64,000 bases of DNA from Favolaschia claudopus (GCA_037176885.1 JAWWNJ010000001.1:2542001-2606000); one strand, 5' to 3'; shown: positions 24,966 to 36,515, counted from the first letter of the stretch. Notes: a model not told the origin generated them from the sequence alone. A program made the numbers and translations.

Positions 24966-26077
24966 ATGGTCTATATTGCCGTTGCTTCAGTTGCGCTCCT
25001 TTGCCTAGCCCGCGTCCCCGCTGTGCTCGGCCATGCCCGCGTAAACAGTCCGCCTATCCGTTCCGTGCGTCCTCCGTATTTCACTGGATACCCATAATCC
25101 TCACCTCTCTGCAGCCCGGCAATGCCTTCTTGCAGACCTGTGGAAAACCCTCGTTCAATTCCGTGCAGAACGACCCAACGGGCCACATCGAAGAGCAAGA
25201 GCCCGTCAACGCTGGCTGCGATCTCACTCTCTGCCGCGGCATGCTCTTGAAGGACCAGCCGTCCTCCAACATCCTCAAGGTGCAGCCTTTGCAGAAAATG
25301 TCAATGAGCATCGACTGCACGGTTCCTCATGGCGGGCCTGCCAATGTCTCTCTTGTTGATACCACCACCGGCGGCTCTGGTTCCATCATTGGTGGTTTCC
25401 TCAAGACCTTTGACAATTTCTGCCCCACCGACGGCCCTGCACCTGCCGATCGTGAGTTTTGCCTTCTTGCCTGTCTTCTCGTATTCATTCTTTATTGCAG
25501 AAACCAACTTGCAATACGCGCTTCCGGACGCAAAGACCATCGGCAACAAATGTCAGAACCCCGGCGACTGTGTCGTTCAGCTGTTCTGGGCAACGCCTGA
25601 TTTCAGCCAGAACTACTATTACTGTACGTTTTACTTTCACATTCATTCATTGTACAGGTCACTTATGGACTCGCAGGCCATGATATTGTCATGCCTGCTC
25701 CGGTTGTCGCCGCACCAACGACGACTTCCGTTCAGGTTGTTGCTCCCCCGCCCACCACATCTGTCCAGGTGGCTCCACCGCCCCCAGCGACGAGATCTGT
25801 TCAGGTCATAGCTCCACCTGTCACCGTGGCTGCCCCAGTCACCACTCGTCCTGCAGCTCCCCCTGCCTCCCCGGTCAATGGCAATGCCGTCCAGTCCGTC
25901 GTGCCCTCCAAGATGCTCACCTCCGTTGCATCAGCTGCCACCGGACTTGCGGCGGCAGTGAATGGCAATGGCACGTCTGCTTTCGATAAGACTAACGCCA
26001 ACTCTGGACGTAAGACGTTTGCCCCCGAGCATGCTGTGTTTGCTATCGCTCTGATCGCTGGTGCCGCGATGTTCTAA
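24966..26077 (+). CDS. Secreted, probably GPI-anchored LPMO-like copper protein
   Basis: Probable extracellular copper protein related to lytic polysaccharide monooxygenases (chitin-binding type-4-like fungal group). A 22-residue signal peptide (MVYIAVASVALLCLARVPAV..) ends just before His23 (codon 25032-25034), so the mature chain would begin with His, the first ligand of a histidine brace. Exons: 24966-25064, 25115-25451, 25501-25623, 25677-26077. Splicing joins HARVNSPPIRS to PGNAFLQTCG. A second conserved His is in DCTVPHGGPANV (codon 25328-25330), and aromatic residues near the domain end (SQNYYYCHDIVM) could fill the axial position. Cysteines are plentiful. A Pro/Val/Thr linker with three imperfect TSVQV-APP repeats follows, then a hydrophobic C-terminus (HAVFAIALIAGAAMF) typical of a GPI signal. 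Substrate and even oxidase activity are unknown; related His-brace proteins can bind copper without cutting polysaccharide. Confidence 0.8.
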
Positions 26078-26276
26078 GCCGCTCAAGTAGGATAATTCGG
26101 ACTTTGTATGTGCAGCTTTTCAAGGACACTGTAGCAATAGAGCAGAGGATGATAGCTTGAATCAATCGAGTTGACAACGTCATGGTGAACCAATGTCTAT
26201 GGTGTACATGTATTAAGATTTATACATCGGCAGGATATATGTAGAAGATATAGGTATATGCGTACTCCGCACAATT

Positions 26277-28360
26277 TCACCTGGAGAAAAGCGAGCTCAA
26301 CCATCGCCAGCGTGTCTTGGCGGTGCGTCCTGGACTTTGAACGCGTGTCTCAGGGTCTGTTTCGTGAGGCGCTCCCCCGTCCAACATCTCCGCCCGCTCT
26401 AGTGCCAGCGCCCTCGTCCTTACATCTCCTTCACTCACCGTCCTTCGTCGTCTCTCTCGCGCCCTCCTCCCCGCCACCGCCTGTTCTACTACATCTCCAA
26501 ATGCAAAAGACTGATGCAACCCGCTCGAAATCCGCCCTCTTTCCCGCTGCCGAGACGTAAACCCGAACCCAGGGCTCACCGGCGATAGCCCAATTTGGAA
26601 TCCCGCTCCTAATGCTGCGACAGGGTTGGGGACGGGGGGAGTTGTTGCGTCAGAGTAGATAGAAGTTGTCTGTGCACGCGAGTGGTGTGCTCGCGGCCGT
26701 CGTGCCGATGCACCATAGAGACCGGCGCCGCGGGCGGGCGAAGCAGCTAGAGTTGTTGACGGTAACGGTGTCGACACTGCTGACTGGGGGCTCCGCATCG
26801 AAGTATGGTCATCGGATGCGAGAGTGCTGGTATACACGTTCAGTTCGGACCTGCTACGTGCGAACGGTGGCGGCACCGGGCGCGCTTCCTCTTGACGTGC
26901 GGGGGAAGCAGTGTTGTAAGTTTCCGACTCCACATCAGAAACCACTCCTTCAACAGAATCCTCGTCAGACCATGCCCCTGCATCGCCATCTCCGCTTCCA
27001 GAGTGTATACTGACGACCCATACACCACCAAGGAGAACGAAGATACCCAGAATCACCAGTCCCAGGTGTAGTGGGGGGATGAGTGAAAACTGATTGAAAT
27101 AGACCAGGCCATTGACAATGGACGAGAGATTGTAGAAACAAAAGGCCGCTAGGATCAATACATTTAAATCTTTACCGCACTCGGCAAGTTGATATAACTT
27201 ACAGGGACAAACCAAGGTCGGATCCGCAAGGATAAGTGCCTTGTGGAGGTACCACAGTTGAAGCAACGCAAAAACCACGAGGCCAAGCAGCAGTACCCAA
27301 GCTTGCCATCGCCAAAACTGATTATTTCCCCCGAGCGTAAGCAGCAGTAGCTCGACGCCGCTCTTGGCAAATATAAGACACATCCCGGAGATGATTCCAG
27401 AAAACGATGAGTATGAGATGGCGAGAGCGAGCCGCGTGCGATTGACGGTGCGCATTTCACGATTGTCGTGTCCGGGCCGTGAGGAAGAACGAGACGAGGC
27501 CACTGAGGTAGAAGAGGGATTGGATTTGCGGTCTAGAAGAGGTGTTCGCTCGGTGCTGATCGTGTCGGTGATAGCATCCGTTACACCAGTCGTTAATGTC
27601 GATGGGTTATCCGGAACGGCAACAAGGGGAGGGGAGGGGGCAGTGGCGCGGATGTTGCTTCGCGCTAATCGGCGATTGAAGGAATATTCGGAAACGTGGG
27701 TCTTGTCATGCAACAAATTAGCAGTGCAGGAGAATAGAGGGCAACTATACGCACGATGACTAGGGACACTATTACGATGGCTTTTTCGTCGAAAAATGCT
27801 TTGTATCAATGAATGAGAAGCAAAAAAGAGGCGAACACACCTCCTAAGAGCGAAAAGTAAACAATGAACGCAGGGCGGCGAAACAGCTCCAAAAGGTCCT
27901 CAAGCGACCGGGTGGGCTCAGGGACGATCCCGAATATCGCGATGAGTATGGCACCGCCGGCGATGAGAAGAGTTCCGAGAATCATCCAGGGAGAGAACAC
28001 ATCGCCAAGCAGGAGCCTGGCAAAGACTGCATTCCAAAGGAGGGACACTGCGCCAAGTGGGGCGAGAATAACGACAGGGAGGGAAGCAATCTGCACTAGA
28101 GATCCTATTATATTTGAGGAGATGAAAATGGCGAAACCAAGGAGCCATAATCTGAACAACGGTAAGTGTCCCTCAAGATATCGCAATGTAGCTCAGCGTG
28201 CGTACGGTCGGCGATGCTCCACACGCTGTAGATGCTCGGGAAGAGATTCATTGAGAACATGGCTCTTGCGTTGCACAGTCAAACCCAAGCTCTGAATACA
28301 CGAAGCCAACAGGCCGATCGAGATACCCAACGCAATATGGGTGCTGGCTGTGACCTCCAT
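26277..28360 (-). CDS. NIPA-type magnesium/drug-metabolite transporter
   Basis: Multi-pass membrane protein of the NIPA (Mg2+ transporter) family. The start at 28360 gives MEVTASTHIALGISIGLLAS, the usual beginning of NIPA helix 1; an in-frame ATG at 28444 would add 28 residues. Helices continue in VQIASLPVVILAPLGAVSLL and MILGTLLIAGGAILIAIFGI, a central one in GIISGMCLIFAKSGVELLLL, and late ones in FYNLSSIVNGLVYFNQFS and LGLVILGIFVLLGGVWVVS. Two insertions are fungal in character: a cytosolic loop of about 100 residues rich in Ser/Arg/Thr (27500-27760), and a C-terminal tail of about 200 residues rich in Ser/Pro/Arg ending at 26277. Mg2+ transport is known for animal NIPA proteins; for this one it is inferred. 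It converges with the LPMO-like gene (about 200 bp). Confidence 0.85.
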
Positions 28361-28698
28361 GTCGGCGCACGCTAGACGCTCGAGCGGTCTGAAAGCAGAG
28401 AGTGTAGTAAGGTCCGAAGATAGTATGTGGGAGGCAAAGGGCAAAGTATCGGCGTGCAGGCTCTTCCGCGCCAGTTGCAGAGAACCAAGTGCAAGTTACG
28501 TCATCAAGTGTCGTTCGATCTTGAGGACAACTTCAATCAACCTTCGAGCTTCAAGCTAGCTTCAAGAAGCCACGAGTCTCAGGCTGGTCCATCGCAAAAA
28601 TTATGAAGAATCGAGATTGCATTGTAGTGGTATAATACATTGGCTTGACATTTACAACAAATTCTTGTTTCCCCCGAAAGTCCCAACTTACAGAAAAT
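28361..28698. other. Spacer between NIPA start and HSP104 end
   Basis: About 340 bases holding the NIPA upstream region (including an in-frame 28-codon extension to 28444) and the HSP104 3' region. I see no separate gene. Confidence 0.45.
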
Positions 28699-31600
28699 TT
28701 AGTCCATCTCCTCGATCTCAATATCGTCATCATCATAGTCAACGTCCATTGGCGCGTCAACTCCCTGGTGATTTGGGACGATCTCCAGCCGGTTGGCAGG
28801 ACCGGAGAACCCAACCCTCACCACTTCGCCTTCTCGCACCCGGTCAGACAGAAGCATCACCGACAGTGGATGCAGCAGCTCTGTCTGGATAGCTCGGTTG
28901 AGTGGTCGGGCGCCGTATTGCGGAGACCATCCGACCGATACAAGGTACGCTTTAGCTTCATCGTTGACATCAAGAGTAATCTTCCGGTCCGCCAGTCGCT
29001 CCTCAATCTCCTTGAGCCGGATGTCGACGATCTTGAGCACACTTTTCCGAGACAGTGCGCGGAAGATGACCACGGAGTCGACCCTGTTAATGAACTCGGG
29101 CGGAAAGTGCATTTGAATGGCGCCCATGACGAGGTTCCGTGTCGAAGCGTCCACCGGTCCTTCGTTGACTTCATTCAGATACGCCGCACCGAGATTCGAG
29201 GTCATCATAATAACAGTATTCCGGAAGTCGACAACGCGGCCTTGTCCATCGGTCAGCCGCCCGTCGTCCAAGACTTGCAAAAACAGAGTGACGAACTCTG
29301 AAAGGGATAAGTTAATTACAAGCAAATGTCTGTCAACGAATAATCCATACCTCTGCAAGCCTTTTCAATTTCGTCGATCAGGACAATGGTGTACGGCTTG
29401 CGTCGTACGTATTCTGTGAGCTGTCCACCTTCTGAGTGTCCCACATAACCGGGCGGCGAGCCTATGAGTCGAGAGATTGAATGTTTCTCCGAGTATTCAC
29501 TCCCGTCCACTCTTATCATCGCATCTGGTGAGTCGAAGAGTAGTGTAGCGAGCTATAGGGACGTTGAGCATTTGTTCGGTTGGAGAGGTTTCAGAACAAG
29601 ACATACCGTTTTCGCTAAAAGAGTCTTTCCCGTTCCAGACGGGCCAGCAAGCAAGAAACTGGCAATGGGCCTTTGAGGGTTTGTCAAGCCGGAGCGCGAA
29701 AGTCGGATAGCATTGGCCACGGCCTTGACTGCATCTGACTGCCCCACGACACTGCTGGCCAGAATCTTCTCCATCCTGAGCAGCTTCTCCTTCTCCGACG
29801 ACATCAAGCGCGTAACGGGAATCGACGTCCAGCGCGCCACGATCTCCGCAATCTGCTCGGACGTGACCGTGTCACTCTGGTCTCCCATTGCGGCATCTTC
29901 TTCGGCCTTTTTGGCTTCAAGTTGCTGCAGGCGGTTTTGTAGATCGGGAAGGGCGTAATATTTGATGTCGCTAGCGGTCTGCAAATCGTGTCTGCAAATG
30001 ATGGTGTCAGTATTGCCGCACAAGAAGTTCGAGAGAAATTTGTCTTACCTGCGCTCAGCGTCCTCAACCTTTGCCTTTAGCTCGTCCATCTTGCGCCGAA
30101 CCGAGGTGATATCATCTCCCCGTCGCTTTTCGTTCTCGAATGCCGCTTTTAGCGGCTGCAGCTCGTCGTCGACATCTGCGATCGCCTTGCGCGCCAACTG
30201 AAGTCGTTCTTTGCTCGCATCATCCTTCTCCCGTTCCAGCGCGTGAATCTCCACCTCCAGCTCGAGCTTCTTCCGTTGTAGCTTGTCGATATTTTCGGGC
30301 TCCGTTTCACGCGTCACGCGCACACTGACCGCGTTTCAGTGCACAAATATGATAGAATACAAGGACCACTCACGAGGCACAAGCTTCATCGACCAGATCA
30401 ATCGCAGCGTCGGGTAAACGCCGCGAAGTAAGGTAACGATGCGCCAGAGTCGCCGCGGAAATCAGCGCACCGTCGTGTATCCTCACACCATGATGCACCT
30501 CGTAACGATCACGAATACCTCTCAGAATGCTGATGGTCTCGGATACGGAGGGCTCGTTGACAAGGACTTGCGCAAAACGCCGCTCGAGAGCAGCATCTGT
30601 TTCGATGTACTTCCTATACTCCGCTAGCGTCGTTGCTCCGATGCTGTAAAAAAGACGCGACATGAGTTTATCTTTGATTGACCAGAGTGAATGGCATGTC
30701 GCGTACCATCGTAATTTTCCTCGGGCGAGAAGGGGCTTGAAAAGGTTGGCAGCGTCCATACCACCACCTTCTGCTCCACGGCCAGCCATGATGAGGTGTA
30801 GTTCGTCGATAAAGAGAATGACGCCAGGCCCGCCATCCTCAGCAGCCTTCTCGACCTCGTTGAGGACCGCCTTGATTCGCTCCTCGTATTCACCTACTCA
30901 AGTGTCAGGCTCTACTTACAAAGTTTTGTGGGCGGAAATCATGCGAACCTTTATATTTGGCACCTGTGAATATACTCGTTAGCAACACATTAACGCAAGA
31001 CGGCATAACATTGACTTACCTGCCATAAGCGCTCCCATGTCTAAAGAGAACAAACGCGAGATCAAACTAGCAGGAACATCTCGGTTGACTATTCTCTGCG
31101 CGAGCCCTTCAGCAATACTGGTCTTGCCAACACCGGGTTCGCCAATGAGAACAGGGTTATTTTTGGTTCTAATACGCAGTCAGAATGTAATGTCCAATGA
31201 ACACAGAAGTAGACGATACACACCTCCGACAAAGAATTCGAATGGCGCGCCGAATTTCATTGTCTCGTCCGATTACTAGAAACGAGATGCTCAGCGTCGT
31301 AGAAGAAAGAGTGAGTGTGAAGACTTACCTGGGTCGATTTTCCCCTCCTCTGCGAGCGCCGTTAAATCTACAGCATATTTTTGCAAGGCGTCAAACCCTT
31401 GCTCTGCCGTCTTTGATTCGACTCTTCGATTGCCTCGAATTTGCTCAATCGCGGTCTTAAGTGTTGCCTCCGTGAGACTGGCCTCTTTGAGGATAGCGGC
31501 GATTGTAGAGTCTTTGATAAGGGCAAGCAAGATATGATCCTGGGCAATGTACGAGTCGTGCATCTGTTTTTGAAGAGCCTGGGCATCACGCAGGACTTTG

Positions 31601-31971
31601 AGAGCTGGGGAACTGAAAGATGTTTCATCGGGGGGAGGTGACTGTGTAGGGAGGCGGACGATGGCTTTTTGCACGGAGCGCTTCACGATCGTCTAGAGTT
31701 GGGATTTAGAGAAGCGAAGCAAAATAAGTATCAAGAGATTTCTTACCGGATCACCTCCTGCGCGCGAAATGACAGAGGAGAAGAGGGAAGTGCTGCCTTG
31801 ACCGCCTGAGGATGTCAGTCCACCGGGCATTGCGTCGGATGCACCCTCGTTGAGGAGAGCAGATGCAATATGCACTGGATGGACCTGGGCGTTAGCATAG
31901 TCTTTTGCACACTGCAATGCAGCGGCAATGGATTCGTTGGCTTTGTCGGTGAAGTCAAAGTTGGAAGTCAT
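28699..31971 (-). CDS. HSP104: Hsp104/ClpB protein disaggregase
   Basis: Hexameric AAA+ ATPase that threads and rescues aggregated proteins with Hsp70/Hsp40; needed for thermotolerance and prion propagation in yeast. The start at 31971 gives [20 protein letters not shown], the Clp-N repeat domain (31971-31370). NBD1 follows with [15 protein letters not shown], Walker [10 protein letters not shown] (near 31115-31142) and Walker [12 protein letters not shown]. The coiled-coil M-domain is at 30320-30000. NBD2 has Walker [14 protein letters not shown] (near 29615-29650), IGSPPGYVG and VLIDEIEKA, and the sensor-2 region [15 protein letters not shown]. The acidic C-terminus ([15 protein letters not shown]) resembles the Hsp104 tail that binds TPR cochaperones. 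Length is about 900 residues, standard. Introns are short. It has a clear heat-shock promoter and is divergent from NDUFS6. Confidence 0.96.
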
Positions 31972-32010
31972 GATGAGTGGGTAGAATGGGGACGGCGACT
32001 TTGAGCAATC

Positions 32011-32020
32011 CGCTTTATAC
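32011..32020 (-). promoter_or_regulatory. TATA box of HSP104
   Basis: On the minus strand the bases read GTATAAAGCG, a TATA element 40-50 bp before the HSP104 ATG and just downstream of the heat-shock element, in the order expected for a heat-shock promoter. Confidence 0.55.
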
Positions 32021-32049
32021 TTTGTGGGTGTCCAGTTCTAGTCGAGTGT

Positions 32050-32074
32050 AGAAAGTGACAGAAGGTTCTCCAAC
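32050..32074. promoter_or_regulatory. Heat-shock element (HSF binding site) in the HSP104-NDUFS6 divergent promoter
   Basis: Five adjoining 5-bp units read aGAAa gTGAc aGAAg gTTCt cCAAc. Units 1, 3 and 4 match the alternating nGAAn/nTTCn rule exactly, unit 5 has one mismatch (CAA for GAA) and unit 2 is degenerate. The site lies 79-103 bp upstream of the HSP104 start and about 107 bp upstream of the NDUFS6 start. Inferred to bind Hsf1. Confidence 0.6.
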
Positions 32075-32180
32075 TGGCTGAGTCTGGAAAGCGCCCATAC
32101 ATACGTCATTTGGTGGCGGTGCGATCTCGTGATCGCGAATTTTCCCACCCTTATTTGCCCAGTCGCACAGTGAAGTGTCG

Positions 32181-32817
32181 ATGCTGAGTCTCCGTCGTGC
32201 TGTTGTCGGCGCTGCCCGCGGCGTACATGCCCGTTCATTAGCTTCCTCCCCCTCCAGCACTCCCGCCGTCCCTGTAGAAACTCCCGCCGAAACTCCAGCG
32301 ACCCTCCAGGCACCCAACGCTCCGTCCACATGGTCTACCAACCAGCGTGCCCGTCCTGGCCCCGGCAGTAATCCTCGTTTTGAGCAGACAGCTATGCAAC
32401 TTCAACCAAACCCTCTCAGTGCTATGGCTCTCATAGACGAAGTCCCCGTCAATATGGTTCATGGCCGCAGAGCGGTTTGCGACGGCGGTGTGTATATGTG
32501 GTCAGTCATTGTCGCGGATCTGATCTTGTTCAGGTGGAGGTCCTCTTGGACATCCAAAGATATACATGAATTTGGTTTGCGTCTTGTTTCGCTTCCCTCG
32601 ATGCCTCTGACTTATCGCAACCTTGCAGGATCTCCCCGGTCCTAGGACATGCGGGTAGGCAAAATTCAATTCAATCTTCTTTTACGGCTGCTTATTAGTA
32701 TCTGCTCTCCACCATTCTGCAGCTATTGGTACGCTGAAGCTTCTTTCTCTAATAAAAATACCGGTTCACACATTTGCTAGTGGTCTTCGTTTTGAGCAGG
32801 TACACCACCACCATTGA
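32181..32817 (+). CDS. NDUFS6: NADH dehydrogenase Fe-S protein 6 (complex I 13-kDa subunit)
   Basis: Zinc-binding accessory subunit of mitochondrial complex I, needed for late N-module assembly. Start at 32181: MLSLRRAVVGAARGVHARSL is a typical mitochondrial presequence; an upstream GTG is not needed. Exons by motif and phase: 32181-32487, 32534-32574, 32629-32654, 32723-32728 and 32781-32817. They give VCDGGGGPLGHPKIYMNL, DLPGPRTCG, then Y-C split over a 6-nt exon, then GLRFEQVHHHH and stop. The product ends GPRTCGYCGLRFEQ plus a His run, matching the family's CGYCGL zinc motif and His-rich end. Every joint uses GT-AG and the phases agree, with introns of 46, 54, 68 and 52 nt. Without the 6-nt exon the second zinc cysteine is lost. 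Confidence 0.92.
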
Positions 32818-33289
32818 TAGATCGCATGAATGTACAGCTTCGAATCCCAATTATATTTGGTCTCTTGCCCGCAATATATACTGAGAGCGTAAAAATACAA
32901 GTTATAGTCGTTGTCTACGTACTACTATGTGCTGACCTTCTTGCAACTAGACTAGTGGAAAACAACAGAGGTTAAGCTATGTGAATCGAAGGACGAGCAA
33001 AGAAGAGAGGAAGAAAAAATAGGTGGGATTAGGAGAATGGTCGGTAGAAGACGCGTGCGTGGATTAATGGCAACAGATGCGAGGCAGCGTTTGAGCAGTG
33101 ATGTGCGACGGGCAATGGAATCAATGCAGGGAGATGATGTGGGCAAATGAGCGTGTGACCGATATGCATGTGAGAGCAGCGAAATGCGAATGCAGAGGAT
33201 GCGAGAAAAGTGATAAAAGAATGTGGTGGATGAACGAATGTGATGCCCAGCGTCTACGTCCAAAAAGAGATAAAACAATGCTGAATAAA
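32818..33289. other. Convergent 3' region of NDUFS6 and the RCK-type kinase
   Basis: About 470 bases, A/G-rich on the plus strand. Frames such as 33098-33334 look like low-complexity chance frames. Nothing else seen. Confidence 0.5.
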
Positions 33290-36200
33290 TCAATGGTCGT
33301 CTGGCGGTCGCAAATGTACAGGGGACGTAGGTGAGCAGTACTCGCCGCCGGCCACAGCATCCAGCTGTGAAAAAGGCGGTAGTATGGATGTCACCTCGCC
33401 CGGTGGAGGTTGTCCAGGTAGCGGCGGCTGGAACATAGAAGGATCAGGATAGATTATATAACATTGGTTAGACCCAGGCTTACCACTTTGAAGATGGGGT
33501 TTATGGCGGATTTCGGTGCTACGCCGGAACTTGGAGGATGTCCGTAAGGACTTTGCGAGCGGGCCAACATGGACCGAGAAAGCTCTGGAGGATTCCCGTT
33601 CATGGGGGAAGTTCGGGGATGCAGGGGGGAGTGCGACTGCGACGGGTAGGGTGTGCGGCTGTCTGGTTGTGGATGCAGCCATGGTGATTGTGAAGGAGAA
33701 AGGGAAGGCGAGAGGGAAAGCATCTGCATAGGCGGTGGCGATATATTCCCTGTAAGAGACCCATCGGCTAGCTGCCCATCCAGCGAAAAGGAATTCGATG
33801 ACCGCGCCGACGGAGAAAATTCCGGTCCGAAGTCGTCAAACGACGTTCGCAGGGACGATGAGCTTGTCATCCGGCTCATCCCAAGCAAGCTTGGACGATT
33901 CCGTATTCGCGCCGGGCCGGGGTCGCTGTCGACGGTCGCAAATGAGATGATCGACATGCGCCCAACACTGTGCACGTCTGACGAAGACATGGAATGATCA
34001 TCGTCAAACTCTCTCCGCCGCGCTTTGGCCATCCGTTCTGTATCTCGACGCCACTCAGCGACGTTCGGCCCATCGTTCGGGTGCGGTTGTGTAACAAATC
34101 GACCGGCGGCTGCATTGACCGTGGTGGCAGACGCCTCTGAGGCCAAATTCTGTCGTACAGGTCCCGACGCTGCCTGCTTACCCTTGTCATCCCACTCCAG
34201 GCGCTGCTGCGTCCAATTATCCCACTCAAATTGCCGCGCTGCATCCTGCGTCATCTGATTCCGCTTCTGCATGACCGCGCGCGCCTGCTCGCGTTGCATC
34301 TTGACTGCCAACGCACGCCGCTGCTTCTCCGCCTCGCGTTGTATCCGCTCAGCCTCCTTCTTGTTCTTCTTAGCATCGGTGTGCCGTGGCAGGTCGCGCA
34401 CTGGTGACGGTTCGCGCAGAGACTTGCTGTCGGAACTCGATGTCTGCGAACGTTTGAGTGAAGGGGTTGATGTAGACGCAACAGCGATTTCTTCCAACGG
34501 CGGGAGCCCATTTTGATGTGACTTGTCGCCGCCGAACATACCGCCGAGCCCCCACCCGCTGCGCTTTTTGCCAAAGCCAAGCGACCCGAGTTTGCCCAGT
34601 TTGTTACCTTGCGATTGAACGACGTCCTGTGCGTGAATGCTGTTTGACGTATCGTGGATTGGATCGGCAATGTGAGGGCGATGGGGAAACTCTTGGACCA
34701 TCGGAGAGCCTTGGATATCCATAGGATACTCGTCCGAGATCTCCGATTCGGGATGCACATCCATGTTGTAGTCGGCGTTGGTCTGTACGCGGTCTCCGTC
34801 CGTCCAAACAGAAGAGGCCAGAGCTTGACTGCGGCGCTCTTCTTGGATGAGACTGGAGGCATTTGTAGACGGCTGATGGTACATCCGTACATCATTCGCA
34901 TACTCGGAAGCCTTGGAGGAGGGAGAAGACGAATACGTTGAAACAGCGGTCGGTTGAAGGTACATGCGATGACCGTTGGGTATTGGTTCAGCATCATGTG
35001 AAGAATTGGAAGAAGGGGAGGACGACGAAACAGCGCTGCGAAGCGGAGACGGAGCACTGGCCGCTACACGGAGCCCGGGAGGTAAGGGAATGGTATTGCG
35101 GGGCGTAGTCTCCCGCAGATAAGGATGGTCCAAACATTGACGACTCGTCAACCGAGCACCAGGTTCGTATTTGAGGAGATCCCGTATACAGTGCACGAGA
35201 GATACAGGGACAGCAGGGAAATGTTGCTCGATCGGAAAGAGGGAATAGATGTCTTTCGGCGGTGTCTAAAGAATCCGTTGAATCAGCGTTTCTAACATTG
35301 ATAGCACAACAACGGACCTTGCGAAAAGCAAAACCATTTGACGCCGCCATCTGAATTCCCCGTGGCCACGGGCCACCACCGAGAGGGTTATTGTGCGCAT
35401 CGAAGCCGTAAACGTCGCTGGGATCGCCTAGTATATCGCAGATCCGAGCGAGCTGATCCATGGTGTCCATACCGGGGAACAACGGCCGCAGATTTATCAG
35501 CTCAGCCATGATTGTCCCCAGAGCCCACATGTCGATGGGACTGGAGTAGTTATTGCTCATCAACAGGACTTCGGGAGCACGATACCAACGGGTGGATACG
35601 TATTCCGTGTATGGAGGTGAACTTTTGATCTCGCGAGCGAGACCAAAATCTGCAAGCTTGATGATGGCAACGACGTCCTTCTCGGGAGGAGCGTTGAGTG
35701 ATGCGTTGGGCGAAACGGATGCATAGTCATGCAGCCCGGTCGTGGTGACAAGAACGTTTTCGGGTTTCATGTCACGATGAAAGTAGCCGGAATGGTGAAT
35801 GTGTTCGAGACCGGAGACCATCTGGCGAAAGATGGAAGAAGTGAGACCGCCGGCAAACGGTCGACCCTTGCGAGCCTTGATGAGATGGTAGAGATTGCCT
35901 TCCATAGGCTCGAAGACGAAGTAGAGCTCCTTGGAGTCGGGCTGGAGGAAAAAGTCATACAAAGGAATGATATTAGGGTGGAACGGAATGGCGCGCAGCG
36001 ACTAGCGAACGGGACGTGAATGAACACGGCGAAAGAAAGAGAACAACAAAGGGGACGAACTTCGAGCTCCTTGAGCTTCTGACACTCGTCCCAGCCGCCC
36101 TCCCACCTTCTTCGCATCCGCTTGACCGCTACCAATCGCTTGCCGACCCACTCCGGTTTTGCACCAGCGCCGCATTGCATGGGGGAAAGTGGGGTATTGG

Positions 36201-36515
36201 GAGGTAGGGTGCCATGCCAATCACAGAGCCAGACGGTGCCAAAGGAGCCGTCTCCAAGGCTCTTGAGCTCTGTGTAGGATCGCGTCGAGTCTAAAAAGGG
36301 TTAAAATTAGGATAAAAAAGGAAAGATAACCAACGGGTATGGGAAGAGCCGACGACGAGCTGGTTGTTGTGGATATGGACTGCGGGGACGCCGACAATGG
36401 TAGTGGGCTGCCTTGGAGGTCTGGGCGGGGGGATCTGACGCCTGGTGTTGACATTTGGATATGTGGGGTGGGGGATGGGGACGGGGGGCGGGACAGCCGG
36501 GGATGTCGCGTACAT
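33290..36515 (-). CDS. RCK/MAK-type protein kinase (Ime2/Crk1-like), long Ser-rich tail
   Basis: CMGC Ser/Thr kinase of the RCK group (MAK/ICK in animals, Ime2 in yeast, Crk1 in Ustilago), a group tied to meiosis, morphogenesis or cilia. The start used (36515) gives [13 protein letters not shown]; earlier in-frame sequence is possible. The Gly loop is [15 protein letters not shown] (about 36250), the catalytic loop is HRDMKPEN (35771-35779 for HRD), then ADFGLAREI, the dual-phosphorylation motif TEY (35600-35608) and [12 protein letters not shown]. Between HRDMKPEN and DFG lie about 30 residues instead of the usual 14 or so, including a Ser/Asn/Pro-rich insert. The tail of more than 600 residues has a basic [15 protein letters not shown] helix and Ser/Pro-rich stretches. 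The last intron (33428-33483, phase 0) joins NPIFKV to [12 protein letters not shown]; stop at 33290. Confidence 0.9.

Noticed and set aside
25001..25600. Uninterrupted plus-strand frame of 199 codons beginning at 25001.
   Set aside because: It mixes exon and intron reading of the LPMO-like gene; the spliced reading from 24966 explains the signal peptide, His23 and cysteines.
27364..27759. Plus-strand frame of 131 codons antisense to the NIPA loop.
   Set aside because: Shadow of the low-complexity Ser/Arg/Thr loop; no motif.
33098..33334. Small plus-strand gene after NDUFS6 (78 codons, Met/Arg/Lys/Trp-rich).
   Set aside because: Composition follows the A/G-rich strand, it overlaps the kinase 3' end, and no motif is seen.
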